Of a stretch of 64,000 bases of DNA, positions 42,883 through 52,084 are shown piece after piece. The position numbers and the translations under genes were made by a program. Within the stretch, counting starts at the first letter, position 1; every line of letters starts with the position of its first letter. Location: NCBI RefSeq assembly GCF_030505195.1, contig NZ_CP129672.1, forward strand, positions 5,490,501 through 5,554,500, given 5' to 3'. Under the pieces are notes generated by a model. The model made no database searches. It had not been told where the DNA came from and saw nothing but the letters and a program-made list of their open reading frames with translations. The stretch is from Comamonas testosteroni (GTDB lineage: Bacteria; Pseudomonadota; Gammaproteobacteria; Burkholderiales; Burkholderiaceae_C).

Positions 42883-42905
42883 TTCTCCATCCCCTGAGGC
42901 ATCAA

Positions 42906-45900
42906 ATGGCTGACCCCAAGATCAAATATGACATTGAGGCTGCAGTCAAGGGGGCTGCTGACGCCGATGATCTTGCCAAGGCCATGCGCAATGTCGGGGA
43001 TGTGCTCGAAGGCGACCTCAAGCAAGGGGCTGCTGACGCTGCCGCCGCGCTCGATGCGCTTGGCTCCAAGCAACGGGCGCTGCGCGGCTTTGCCGAGCTG
43101 CGGGTCGAGACACAGAGCCTGACGCGCCAACTGGACGCTTCGGTCGTGGTCGTCGATCGCCTGGGCCGCGAGCTGGAGGACTCTTCGACCAAGGCCAAGG
43201 CGCTGGGCCAGGCAGAAGCGACGGCCAGCCAGTCGGTGGTTGCAGCCCAGCAAGCCCTGGTCTCCAAGAAGAATGCGCTGCGCAGCCTGCGCGACGAAAC
43301 CAGTGCTGCGGGTAGGCGCACCAATGAATATCGCACCACGCTGGATGGCCTCAAAACGGGCATCGCTGCGGCCTCCAAGGAACTGAAGACCCAGCGCAGC
43401 GCCCTGGACAGTGCTGCCAGTGCGGCCCGCCAGGGCGTGAATGCCGAGGCCGCGCTGCGCAAGGAATACGAAACGGCCATCGGCGCATCGGCCAGGCTGT
43501 CTGCCGAGCTGGGCCGCAAGAATACGGCGCTGCAGCAGACCCGGGGTGCGCTCGAAGGCATGGGCATGAGCACCAGCGGCGTGGCCCAGCAGGAGAAGGC
43601 GCTGCAGGCGGCTGTAGCCCAGGCCCGCGCCGAGATCGTGGCCCTGGTGCCCGCGTACCAGCAGGCGGCCAATGCCTCGACCGCTTCCACGCAGGTCCAG
43701 GCGCAGAACCAGCGCACGCTGCGCGAGGGCATGACCTCGATCAGCGTGCAGCTGCAGCGCATTCAGAACATTGCCACTGCGGCGCTCGCCGGCAGCTACT
43801 TTGGCGGAATGATCAAGGGCCTGGCGAACACCGCCGACGCCTATACGAATCTGGAAGATCGCGTCCGCCTGGCTACGGGTGCCGGTGCGCAGTTTGAAAA
43901 GGGCCTGGCCGGAGTCCAGGCGGTGGCGCTCAAGACCAATACAGGGCTGGAGGAAACAGGTAATCTATTTGCCCGTCTCAAGAAAGCCTCGGAAGAGGGC
44001 GGCATGGCCGCTGTCCAGGCGCAAGAGCGTGCCCTCGGCCTGGCTGCCACCATCAACCAGGCCACGCAGCTATCGGGTGCTTCGGCAGCATCGTCCCAGG
44101 CGGCGCTGGTGCAGCTGATCCAGGGCCTGCAGTCGGGCGTGCTGCGTGGTGAGGAGTTCAACTCCGTCATGGAGCAGGCTCCGCGCCTGGCGCAGGCCCT
44201 GGCTAATGGCCTGGGCGTCACCACGGGCGAGCTGCGCAAGCTGGCCGGCGAGGGCTTCCTCACGACTGAAACCGTCATGCGCGCCCTGGAGAACCAGTCC
44301 CAGGTCGTGGCGCGCGAGTTTGAGAGCCTGCGCCCCACAGTGGGCCGTGCGCTGCAGAACCTCACCACCCAATGGACGATCTATGTGGGCGAGTCCAACA
44401 AGGGGCTGCTCAGCACGGAAAACGCCGCCAAGGTGATCAACGCCCTGGCCCAGAATCTGGATCTGGTGGTCGGCACTCTCACGGCAGCAGGCAAGGCCTG
44501 GGCAGCCATCAAGATCTCCGGCCTGGTGGCCGACTTCGCGCGCTGGGCCACCAGCACCATGGCTGCCACTAAGGAGCTGGAGGTCAATACGGCTGCAGCT
44601 GCCCGCAACACGGTCGCACAGCAGGCCAATACGGCGGCCAGTGCCCAGAACACAGCGGCCCAGGCCAGCAACACGGCAGCCACTACGGCCAACACGGCAG
44701 CGCGCGCCGCCAATGCCAAGGCCTGGGGCGATATCGGCGCGTTCACGCGTGCTGCCGGTGCTGCCCAGGGCGTTGCCACTGCTGCCACTGCGGCCAATAC
44801 GGCAGCGGTTGCGGCCAATGCGGCTCAGGCTGCCAAAGCCGGCATCGTCTGGCGTGGCGCTTCGGCGCTGATGGGGCCTTGGGGCATTGCTATTGCAGCG
44901 CTCACGCCTGAGATCCTGGGTTTGGGCCAGGCCTTGGGCGAGCAGGCTGCCAAGTGGATGGGCTACGGCAAGGCGATCGAGGAGGCAGAGCGCCAGATGC
45001 GTGTGGCCGACGAGGCAGCCAAGGTGCACGCCGAAAGCCTGCGCAGAAACAATGCCTTGATGGAGGAGGCGCGCAGCCGCCAGTTTGACCTGGGCAAGGA
45101 ATCCCGGGGCCTGGCCTCCAAGTTTGACCAGCTGCGGCAAAGCGGCGACAGCGCTGCCGACGCCATTGCCAAGATCGGCAAGGACTTTGATCTGTCCAAT
45201 GCAGCCGGCATCCGTTCGGCCACGGCAGTGCTCGACAAGCTGGCGGCAGACGGCAAGCTCTCGGCCAGTGAGGTGCAGGCGGCCTGGGCGCAGGCCCTGG
45301 ACGGCAAGGATCTTACCAAGTTCGAGATCCTGGCGCGCCAGGCCTTCGCCGGTGCCGGCCAGGAGGCAAACAAGCTGCGCGTGCAGATCGATGAGGCCAT
45401 CAGAAAGGGCGCGGCTCCCGAAGTCATCAAGGCCATGCAGGACCGGCTGGAGGGGGCCATGGCCGCCGCAGGCCGCGAGACAGAGCGCGTCGCCCAGATG
45501 ATGGACCAGACCCTGCGCGAGGCTGTGCGCCGCACGGGGCTGGATTTCACGGATCTGCAGGGGCGCATGACCACGGCGTCGCGCTCGGTCATCAATGACC
45601 TAGATGTCGTCATCAACGGCCTGGGCAGGCTCAAGGAGCAGGGCGTCGACACGGGGCGCGTGTTGGAGGCCAGCTTTGTCAAGGCACTGGACACATCCGA
45701 CAGTCAGCAGGCCGTGGAGGAGGTTACGCGCCGGATCGAGGAGCTGCGCGGCAAGCTGGGCGAGCGTGTGGCCGATGGCCTGCTGGACCAGGCCAAGACC
45801 AAGATCGATGCGCTCAAAGATGCGGCAGACAAGGCCAAGCCAGGTATCAACAGCCTCAAGGAAGCCCTGGACCAGCTGGGCGTGAAGACCGATCAATCCT

Positions 45901-46865
45901 TCAAGGATGTCGCCGCCAAGTCTAAGGAAGCCTTTGACATCGTCGCCAGCAGCGGCACCGCCAGTGCCCGCGAGCTGGGCGATGCCTTCAAGAAAGCAGC
46001 CGACGATGCGATCGCCGCCAACAAGGGTGTTGCACCTGAGTGGGTCAAGTCGCAGGCAGCCGTGCGCGGCTGGCGTGTGGAGGTCGACCAGGCCGGTAAG
46101 GCCACGCTGGTGAGCGTCAATGACTCCAAGCGTGCCCTGGATGACTTGAACGGAAGTACCAACAACGTCGGGCGCGGCTTTGCGGGCATGAAGGACCAGG
46201 CCGTCGCCGCACTGCAGGCCATGGGCATCGAGGCCGAGAACGTCTCTGAAAAAGTCCAGAAGCTGGTGCAGGACGGCCAGATGCTGGCCGGCGCGTTCCA
46301 GCAGCGTCAGGACAACTGGAATGCGGAGCTGGAGGGCTCCAAGTACATGAACCGGGGCAAGACAAACCCCGTCGATGCCGTGCCCTCATTCAGCAGTAGA
46401 GCCGAGGCCGAGGCCTGGTGGGCGACTTGGCAGCAGCAGTACGCGAGAGACAACCCCTTCACGGTCAAGAGTGGCGGCCAGCTCGGCAACTACATGTATG
46501 ACCTGACCAAGTTCGAGTTCGACCGCGAGCTGGACCAACTCACTCAGCGTGAGGCCATGGAGAGGGCGCGCAAGAAAGCCGAGTCCAGTCAGTCCAGCGG
46601 TGGCAATGGCGGCGGCGGATCTGGTGGCGGCACGGGCGGCGCAGGGGGCGGTGCAGGGTCTGGCGGCGGTAACGGTGGCGGCACGGGCGGATCTGGTGGC
46701 GGCAACGGTGGCGGCCAGCAGATCGATCGCATCGTCAATCTGTACTTCAACAGCGCGCCGGCCAATCCGGTGCCGACCAATCAGACCGGCCAGAACTCGC
46801 TGGAGGCCATGGGCCGCGAGTGGGTGCGAATCATGGAGCAACAACGGAGCCAGACCGGCAACTGA
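42906..46865 (+). CDS. Tape measure protein
   Basis: 1319 aa. Coiled-coil N-terminus to about 260; a tape-measure N-terminal domain (RLATGAGAQFEKGLAGVQAVALKTNTGLEETGNLF and GEEFNSVMEQAPRLAQALANGLGVTTGELR, about 315-450) also found in lambda H-type proteins. An Ala/Asn/Thr repeat region (NTAAQASNTAATTANTAARAANA, about 555-640), helical segments, a 45-residue Gly-rich linker (about 1228-1275) and a C-terminal NLYFNSAP strand follow. By the usual rule of about 1.5 angstrom per residue a long tail is expected. Confidence 0.93.
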   Translation: MADPKIKYDIEAAVKGAADADDLAKAMRNVGDVLEGDLKQGAADAAAALDALGSKQRALRGFAELRVETQSLTRQLDASVVVVDRLGRELEDSSTKAKALGQAEATASQSVVAAQQALVSKKNALRSLRDETSAAGRRTNEYRTTLDGLKTGIAAASKELKTQRSALDSAASAARQGVNAEAALRKEYETAIGASARLSAELGRKNTALQQTRGALEGMGMSTSGVAQQEKALQAAVAQARAEIVALVPAYQQAANASTASTQVQAQNQRTLREGMTSISVQLQRIQNIATAALAGSYFGGMIKGLANTADAYTNLEDRVRLATGAGAQFEKGLAGVQAVALKTNTGLEETGNLFARLKKASEEGGMAAVQAQERALGLAATINQATQLSGASAASSQAALVQLIQGLQSGVLRGEEFNSVMEQAPRLAQALANGLGVTTGELRKLAGEGFLTTETVMRALENQSQVVAREFESLRPTVGRALQNLTTQWTIYVGESNKGLLSTENAAKVINALAQNLDLVVGTLTAAGKAWAAIKISGLVADFARWATSTMAATKELEVNTAAAARNTVAQQANTAASAQNTAAQASNTAATTANTAARAANAKAWGDIGAFTRAAGAAQGVATAATAANTAAVAANAAQAAKAGIVWRGASALMGPWGIAIAALTPEILGLGQALGEQAAKWMGYGKAIEEAERQMRVADEAAKVHAESLRRNNALMEEARSRQFDLGKESRGLASKFDQLRQSGDSAADAIAKIGKDFDLSNAAGIRSATAVLDKLAADGKLSASEVQAAWAQALDGKDLTKFEILARQAFAGAGQEANKLRVQIDEAIRKGAAPEVIKAMQDRLEGAMAAAGRETERVAQMMDQTLREAVRRTGLDFTDLQGRMTTASRSVINDLDVVINGLGRLKEQGVDTGRVLEASFVKALDTSDSQQAVEEVTRRIEELRGKLGERVADGLLDQAKTKIDALKDAADKAKPGINSLKEALDQLGVKTDQSFKDVAAKSKEAFDIVASSGTASARELGDAFKKAADDAIAANKGVAPEWVKSQAAVRGWRVEVDQAGKATLVSVNDSKRALDDLNGSTNNVGRGFAGMKDQAVAALQAMGIEAENVSEKVQKLVQDGQMLAGAFQQRQDNWNAELEGSKYMNRGKTNPVDAVPSFSSRAEAEAWWATWQQQYARDNPFTVKSGGQLGNYMYDLTKFEFDRELDQLTQREAMERARKKAESSQSSGGNGGGGSGGGTGGAGGGAGSGGGNGGGTGGSGGGNGGGQQIDRIVNLYFNSAPANPVPTNQTGQNSLEAMGREWVRIMEQQRSQTGN

Positions 46866-46867
46866 CT

Positions 46868-47290
46868 ATGAGCGATCGAATCATTTTGACCTCGGGCGGC
46901 GTGGCTTTGGACCTGCCGCCCGATTTGATTTGGGTGGACGAACTGACGGCCTCCAATGTGGTCCAGCGCAGCAAGCGCAGCGCCTTTGGCACTCTGATCA
47001 TCAGCGCCATGCAGCTGCAGGGCGGCCAGCGCATCACCCTGCAGGGCGAGGGTGGCAGCGCCTGGATCGAGCGCCGCGCTCTCAAGCAAATCAAGCAGTG
47101 GGGCAGTGTTCCCGGCTTGCGCCTGGATCTGGATATCCGTGGCGAGACCTTTAGCGTGGTCTTTGACCATGGCGATGCCGACGAGACAAGGGCGCTCGGC
47201 ATGCAGTCCGTCATTGACTTCTGCGACAAGCAGGACGACGACTATTACGGCAGCCTGGTGCTGCGCTTTCTGGAAGCAGGCGAACAATGA
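46868..47290 (+). CDS. Tail protein, distal-tail-associated
   Basis: 140 aa from the ATG at 46868. ILTSGGVALDLPPDLIWVDELTASNVVQRSKRSAFGTLIISAMQLQGGQRITLQGE is a beta-rich tail component; FDHGDADETRALGMQSVIDF follows. It sits right after the tape measure, where lambda M/L lie. It overlaps the next gene by 4 bp (ATGA). Confidence 0.55.
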   Translation: MSDRIILTSGGVALDLPPDLIWVDELTASNVVQRSKRSAFGTLIISAMQLQGGQRITLQGEGGSAWIERRALKQIKQWGSVPGLRLDLDIRGETFSVVFDHGDADETRALGMQSVIDFCDKQDDDYYGSLVLRFLEAGEQ

Positions 47291-50200
47291 GTATCAAACA
47301 AGGCGACATCCAGCTGCGAGCCAGCCGAGTCATGGACGATGTGCCCGAGGGCGGCGGTGGGCCGTCCAACGTCGTGATCGAGTCCGGGCAAGAGAACGCC
47401 ATCATGCCCGACGTCTCCGAGATGGATCGTGCCATTGGCCGCGACAACATGCGTCAGGTGTTTGTGGGCGTGGACACCGAAGACCGCGACACCTACCAGG
47501 GTAGCAACGTCATCGTGGCAAAGCCGCCCGAAGATCCCAATATCTCCATCACCCTGTTTGCCACGGGCGGCGTCTATGACACCCGTGCCCAGGCGCAGGC
47601 CCGGCTGGAGGCCTACCTCAACAAAGGGCCGGAGTGGGCGGGCTATCTCTATGAAGATCACATCCAGGGTCAGCGCGTCATTCAGATCTTCCAGCGCCCC
47701 GGTACCGAGCTGCCCGCCGTGGGCAAGACCCTGGTGCTGGTGGGCAATGAAGGTCTGGTGAACGAGCAGATGCAGTATGTCCGCGCCATTCGCGTGACCA
47801 GCGTGGAGCGTACTTTCACCTATGACATCGACAAAGACTTCAAGGCAGTAATTGTCTCTGTAGAGATCTCGGATGCGCTGCGTTACGGCTTTACCGGCTC
47901 CCCGGCAAGCCGCCAGTTCACGCGCCTGGCCAACAGCGCCCGCTTGCGCGATACGGTGGTGGCTGATGCGGGGAGTTATGTGGGCGTCACGCCCCTGCAG
48001 AAGGCCGCCGCCCTGGGCGACTTCACCATCATCGCCCAAACGATCATGACCCAGATCGTGCCCTCGGCCCAGAGCGAGACGCCCATCCCGGCCACCATTC
48101 CCTATGCGGCGGCAGGCTTCCCGGTCTCTGCGGCCGAGGTCGTGACCTTCAGCACATCGCAGACCTGGAACACCACCACCAGCCTGGCCCTACCCGGTGG
48201 CTGCCTGCCGGGGTCTCTCTCCATCGTGGTGGGCGGAGTGACCTTGACCGATAAGGGCGGCATTCTGATGTCGGGCACCCAGCAGATCGGTCTGGTGGAC
48301 TATGCCAATGGCATCGTTACGTCCAGCTCGGGAAGCTATGACGGCACCAAGACCATCAGCTACCGGCCCGCTGCCTATATGCAGCGCGTGCCGCAGTCCA
48401 GCGAGATCCGCATCACGGCAGAGAACCGCAGCCAGAGCTATACGGGCTTTATCACGCCGCTGCCGGCGCGCGGCACGCTGAGCTTCAGCTACCGGGCGCA
48501 GGGGCGCTGGTATGTGCTCTCGGACGCCGGCGACGGCGCGCTGCGCGGTACCGACTCCAGCTATGGCGCGGGCACCTATAGCGCTGAGACCGGCAGCTTT
48601 GTGATCACGCTGGGTGCTCTGCCCGATGTGGGCAGCTCCATCGTCCAGCACTGGGGCGTGCCCACGCAGGAGACCGTGCAGCCTGCCGCTGACCTGCTGA
48701 TCAGCCAGACCATTGCCCTGGCCTTGCCTGCGGGGCAGGCGCTGTATCCCGGCGCTTTTGATATCAAGTGGATGGATGGCACGACCCAGCGCACGGCTAC
48801 AGCCACTGCCGCCTGGCAGCTGCAGGGTGATGCCACGGGCGAGGTGCGGGTCGGTCGCTCCGAGGTGCTGTTTGCGCCCAAGCTGCTGCCCGCTGTGGGC
48901 ACCGTGCTCGATGTCACGGTCGACACTGCTCCGGCGGTCGAGGTGAACCTGCAGCACCCCTCGCGCAACGGACAAGGCCGTCTGGCAGTCTCTGCCGGCC
49001 AGGGTGCTTTGGTGCCGTTCACGGTCGAGGTGGGGTGGAACACGATGACCGACCAGAGCGTGCTGGGTCTGTACACCCGCGACCAGCTCCGCGAGATGGG
49101 CGTGACGCTGGTCGACCCCACCCAGCTCGCCCGCGATGACGGCAATGGCAAGCTGATGCTGGGTGGCGTGCAGGTCGGCACGGTCAACTACAGCACCGGC
49201 GCGGTGGACTTCAACCCCGATGTGGTCATCAAGATCCCCAAGCCGGTTTACTCCTCCAGCCAGGTCAGCGGCGGTGGCTTCTCGGGCGAGGTGGCCCAGT
49301 ATCGCCTCAACTATGAGGGCATCGAGTACCTCAATGCCCCGTCTATCTACCCCAATGACGAAAGCGGCTACGTCAAGATCCGCTTTCGCACCACGGGCAG
49401 CGCAACGCGCCGCACGCTGCAGGTCACGTTTGCGCCTGAGTTTGACCTGGTCACAGGCGTGCAGGCTCCGGTCGTGCCTGGCTCGGCCGTGCTCATGCCC
49501 TCCAGCGGTCAGCCCTGGAGCGATGACGGCAGGGGCGTGCTGCGGGTGCTGACCTCGGGCGGCTTTGTGACGCGCGGCTCGGTCAACTACGCCACAGGCC
49601 GTGTGGGCCTGACCTCGTGGACGCCTGGCAATGCGAACCAGCTGCGCCGTGCAGGCTGCATCACCACGCTGGGCGATGCCATCAGCAGCGCCTATGTGTT
49701 CCGCACGGCAGCGGCTCCCCTGCGCCCTGGCTCCCTCACAGTGCAAGTGCCCAGGGCCTCGGGCGGCTCGCAGAACGTCAGTGCAGGCATCGACGGCACC
49801 ATCACGGCTCCCGGCGTGGTTGGCACGGTGGACTATGAGACTGGTCTGGTGCGCCTGGGCTTCGGCAGCCTGGTTGCTGCCGCAGGCAATGATGCCGAGC
49901 CCTGGTATGACGCGGCCAACGTGCAGCCGGACGGTAGGATCTTTAAACCGCAGCCCGTGGTTGCGAGTGCCTTGCGCTACACGGCTGTGGCTTATGCCTA
50001 TCTGCCCATGAATGCCGACATCATCGGCATTGACCCGGTGCGCCTGCCCAGTGACGGCAAGGTTCCGATCTTTAGGCCTGGCACGCTGTGCGTGGTGGGC
50101 CACACCAAGACCAGCGCCCAGCTCAACGTCAGCAACAACCAGACCATCAATCTGGCCCGCGTGCGTCTGTCGCGGGTGGTGGTCAGGGATGCCAACGGCA

Positions 50201-50880
50201 AGACCCTGAACACCGGCTACACCGCCGACCTGGAGGCCGGCCTGGTCACCTTTACCGATGTGTCCGCGATGACCATGCCGGTGACGATCGAGGACCGGAT
50301 CGAGGACATGGCCGTCGCCACCGATGTGCAGATCTCGGGCGAGATCACCTTCAACAGGGCGTTGACCCATGACTACCCGGTCAGCGGCACCTATGTTTCC
50401 AGCGCCCTGCAGGCCAGCGATCGCCGCGCCCGTGTGAGCCTGGCCTTTGCGCAAAAGACCTGGATCGATAACGTCTGGGCTGACGCGCCCACGGGGCCAG
50501 AGATTGCCGCCAAGTATGACCAGAGCGTGTCTCCTATCGAGATTACCAACGCAGGCGGCAGCACCGAGCGCTGGGTGCTTGAGTTCACGTCGACCAGCCA
50601 ATTCCTCGTGATTGGCGAGCATGTGGGCGTGATCGCCACGGGCGACATCAACAGCGTCTGCTCGCCCGTCAACCCGGCCACGGGCAAACCTTATTTCACG
50701 ATCCAGCCCCTGGGCTGGGGTAGCGGCTGGGCCATCGGAAACATTCTGCGCATCAACACCGTGGGGGCCATCTACCCCTTCTGGGTGGTGCGAACCATCC
50801 AGCCGGGTCCTGAGACCGGCATCGAGCACAGCTTTTCCATCCTGGCGCGCGGCGATGTGAACCGCCCGCAATCCGCCTGA
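47287..50880 (+). CDS. Large repeat-containing tail protein
   Basis: 1197 aa, almost all beta, with no known domain I can name. A recurring motif of type G-x-V-(D/N)-Y-(A/S/E)-(T/N)-G occurs at least four times: QIGLVDYANGIV (about 337), VGTVNYSTGAV (about 632), RGSVNYATGRV (about 762) and VGTVDYETGLV (about 847), usually after a PGSL or GVL strand. This suggests tandem beta-sandwich modules built on one unit. It probably forms part of the tail tip or hub. There is no clear counterpart in lambda. Confidence 0.6.
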   Translation: MSIKQGDIQLRASRVMDDVPEGGGGPSNVVIESGQENAIMPDVSEMDRAIGRDNMRQVFVGVDTEDRDTYQGSNVIVAKPPEDPNISITLFATGGVYDTRAQAQARLEAYLNKGPEWAGYLYEDHIQGQRVIQIFQRPGTELPAVGKTLVLVGNEGLVNEQMQYVRAIRVTSVERTFTYDIDKDFKAVIVSVEISDALRYGFTGSPASRQFTRLANSARLRDTVVADAGSYVGVTPLQKAAALGDFTIIAQTIMTQIVPSAQSETPIPATIPYAAAGFPVSAAEVVTFSTSQTWNTTTSLALPGGCLPGSLSIVVGGVTLTDKGGILMSGTQQIGLVDYANGIVTSSSGSYDGTKTISYRPAAYMQRVPQSSEIRITAENRSQSYTGFITPLPARGTLSFSYRAQGRWYVLSDAGDGALRGTDSSYGAGTYSAETGSFVITLGALPDVGSSIVQHWGVPTQETVQPAADLLISQTIALALPAGQALYPGAFDIKWMDGTTQRTATATAAWQLQGDATGEVRVGRSEVLFAPKLLPAVGTVLDVTVDTAPAVEVNLQHPSRNGQGRLAVSAGQGALVPFTVEVGWNTMTDQSVLGLYTRDQLREMGVTLVDPTQLARDDGNGKLMLGGVQVGTVNYSTGAVDFNPDVVIKIPKPVYSSSQVSGGGFSGEVAQYRLNYEGIEYLNAPSIYPNDESGYVKIRFRTTGSATRRTLQVTFAPEFDLVTGVQAPVVPGSAVLMPSSGQPWSDDGRGVLRVLTSGGFVTRGSVNYATGRVGLTSWTPGNANQLRRAGCITTLGDAISSAYVFRTAAAPLRPGSLTVQVPRASGGSQNVSAGIDGTITAPGVVGTVDYETGLVRLGFGSLVAAAGNDAEPWYDAANVQPDGRIFKPQPVVASALRYTAVAYAYLPMNADIIGIDPVRLPSDGKVPIFRPGTLCVVGHTKTSAQLNVSNNQTINLARVRLSRVVVRDANGKTLNTGYTADLEAGLVTFTDVSAMTMPVTIEDRIEDMAVATDVQISGEITFNRALTHDYPVSGTYVSSALQASDRRARVSLAFAQKTWIDNVWADAPTGPEIAAKYDQSVSPIEITNAGGSTERWVLEFTSTSQFLVIGEHVGVIATGDINSVCSPVNPATGKPYFTIQPLGWGSGWAIGNILRINTVGAIYPFWVVRTIQPGPETGIEHSFSILARGDVNRPQSA

Positions 50881-50902
50881 TTACTGATTTGGAGAGATAG
50901 AA

Positions 50903-52084
50903 ATGGCATCCATCGTAGACACCAGCGTCAAGCACATTTACAGCTCCATGACGGGCGTCAGCCCCATCAACGGCAACCCTGGCTCCATGATTCTCGTGCT
51001 GCGGGCATTTCTGGTCACGGGCTGGGGCAGCAAGGCCGTGGAGTCGGCTTCCATCAGCAATGGCGTGTGCCGTCTGGTCTTTGCCAGCGGCAAGAGCGCC
51101 GCAGAGCCGTATGCCGTCATCACCGTGTCGGGGGCTTCGCCCTCAGCCTTGAATGGCGAGCAGCGAGTCACTGCCGTAGCCAACGGCTGGGTGGAGTTCA
51201 AGACGGATCTGCCGGATGGTGCAGTTACGGGCTCCATCAGCTTCAAGATGGCGGGCCTGGGCTGGGAGGAGGTCTACAGCAAGACCAATGTGTCGGTGTT
51301 TCGACCCACCGATCCGCGTGGCACCCGCATGTTCTACCGGGTCAATGACTCGGCTGGCGGTCAGGCAAGAGTGCAGATGTATGAGTCCATGACCGATGTT
51401 GACACGGGTATAGGGGTCTCGCCATCGCTTGCGGGTGGCTGGTACTGGATCAAGAGCAACAACTACCCGGACTCGACGGCGCGCTATTGGCTGCTGATCG
51501 GCAATGCTCGCTCGTTCTACTTTTTTGCCTGCGCCGGGAATTCCTCGGCAACGGCACCGCAAGCAGGTTCCTACGGACTTGCATCATTTGCGGGGGACCT
51601 CAACAGCTACAAAAGCGGGGATGCCTGGTGTGGGACGGTCAGTGGCTTGGACAACAGCAGCTGGTCCGATCGGGCAGGCTGCTTGTTTCAATGTGCCGAA
51701 GATAAGGCTTCCTTTGCCATCGCGCGTCAAAGCCACGGCATTGGCAGCACGGCATCCAGCCGTCGTCGTGCTTATCGCAACGGCACTTCAGGGGCCGATG
51801 GCACATTGGGAGGGTATCCCTCCCGTGTTGACAACGGCTTGCGCCTGTCTCCCATCATCATCACGGACGGTGTTGATTCGGCCCCGCGTGGCGAAATGCC
51901 TGGTGCTTGGTACTGCCCTCAGAGCGGTGTGATGTCGGTGCTGGGCAATAAATTCGGCTTTGTTGCTGGCATGGGTGAGTTCTCGGGGAAGACCTTCCTC
52001 ACAGTCCCGCTACAGGGTGACGGCTCCAATTTTGGTATTGGCTTTTTTGACGCCTCCGGACCATGGGAGGTCGTCAATGGCTAA
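50903..52084 (+). CDS. Tail tip protein
   Basis: 393 aa, beta-rich and Ser/Gly-rich, starting MASIVDTSVKHIYSSMTG. GGAGAGAT precedes the ATG after a 22-bp gap. The N-terminal 130 residues hold a beta-sandwich (GVCRLVFASG, YAVITVSGASP, VTGSISFKMAG); the remainder (WYWIKSNNYPDSTARYWLLIGNARSFYFF) is globular. It lies between the large repeat protein and the carboxypeptidase-regulatory-type protein, so it is probably part of the tip complex. The next gene starts inside its last codons. Confidence 0.55.
   Translation: MASIVDTSVKHIYSSMTGVSPINGNPGSMILVLRAFLVTGWGSKAVESASISNGVCRLVFASGKSAAEPYAVITVSGASPSALNGEQRVTAVANGWVEFKTDLPDGAVTGSISFKMAGLGWEEVYSKTNVSVFRPTDPRGTRMFYRVNDSAGGQARVQMYESMTDVDTGIGVSPSLAGGWYWIKSNNYPDSTARYWLLIGNARSFYFFACAGNSSATAPQAGSYGLASFAGDLNSYKSGDAWCGTVSGLDNSSWSDRAGCLFQCAEDKASFAIARQSHGIGSTASSRRRAYRNGTSGADGTLGGYPSRVDNGLRLSPIIITDGVDSAPRGEMPGAWYCPQSGVMSVLGNKFGFVAGMGEFSGKTFLTVPLQGDGSNFGIGFFDASGPWEVVNG

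Noticed and set aside
48190..50871. 893-aa minus-strand open frame
   Set aside because: Mirror of the tail repeat gene; His/Arg/Gly-rich composition and no operon context.
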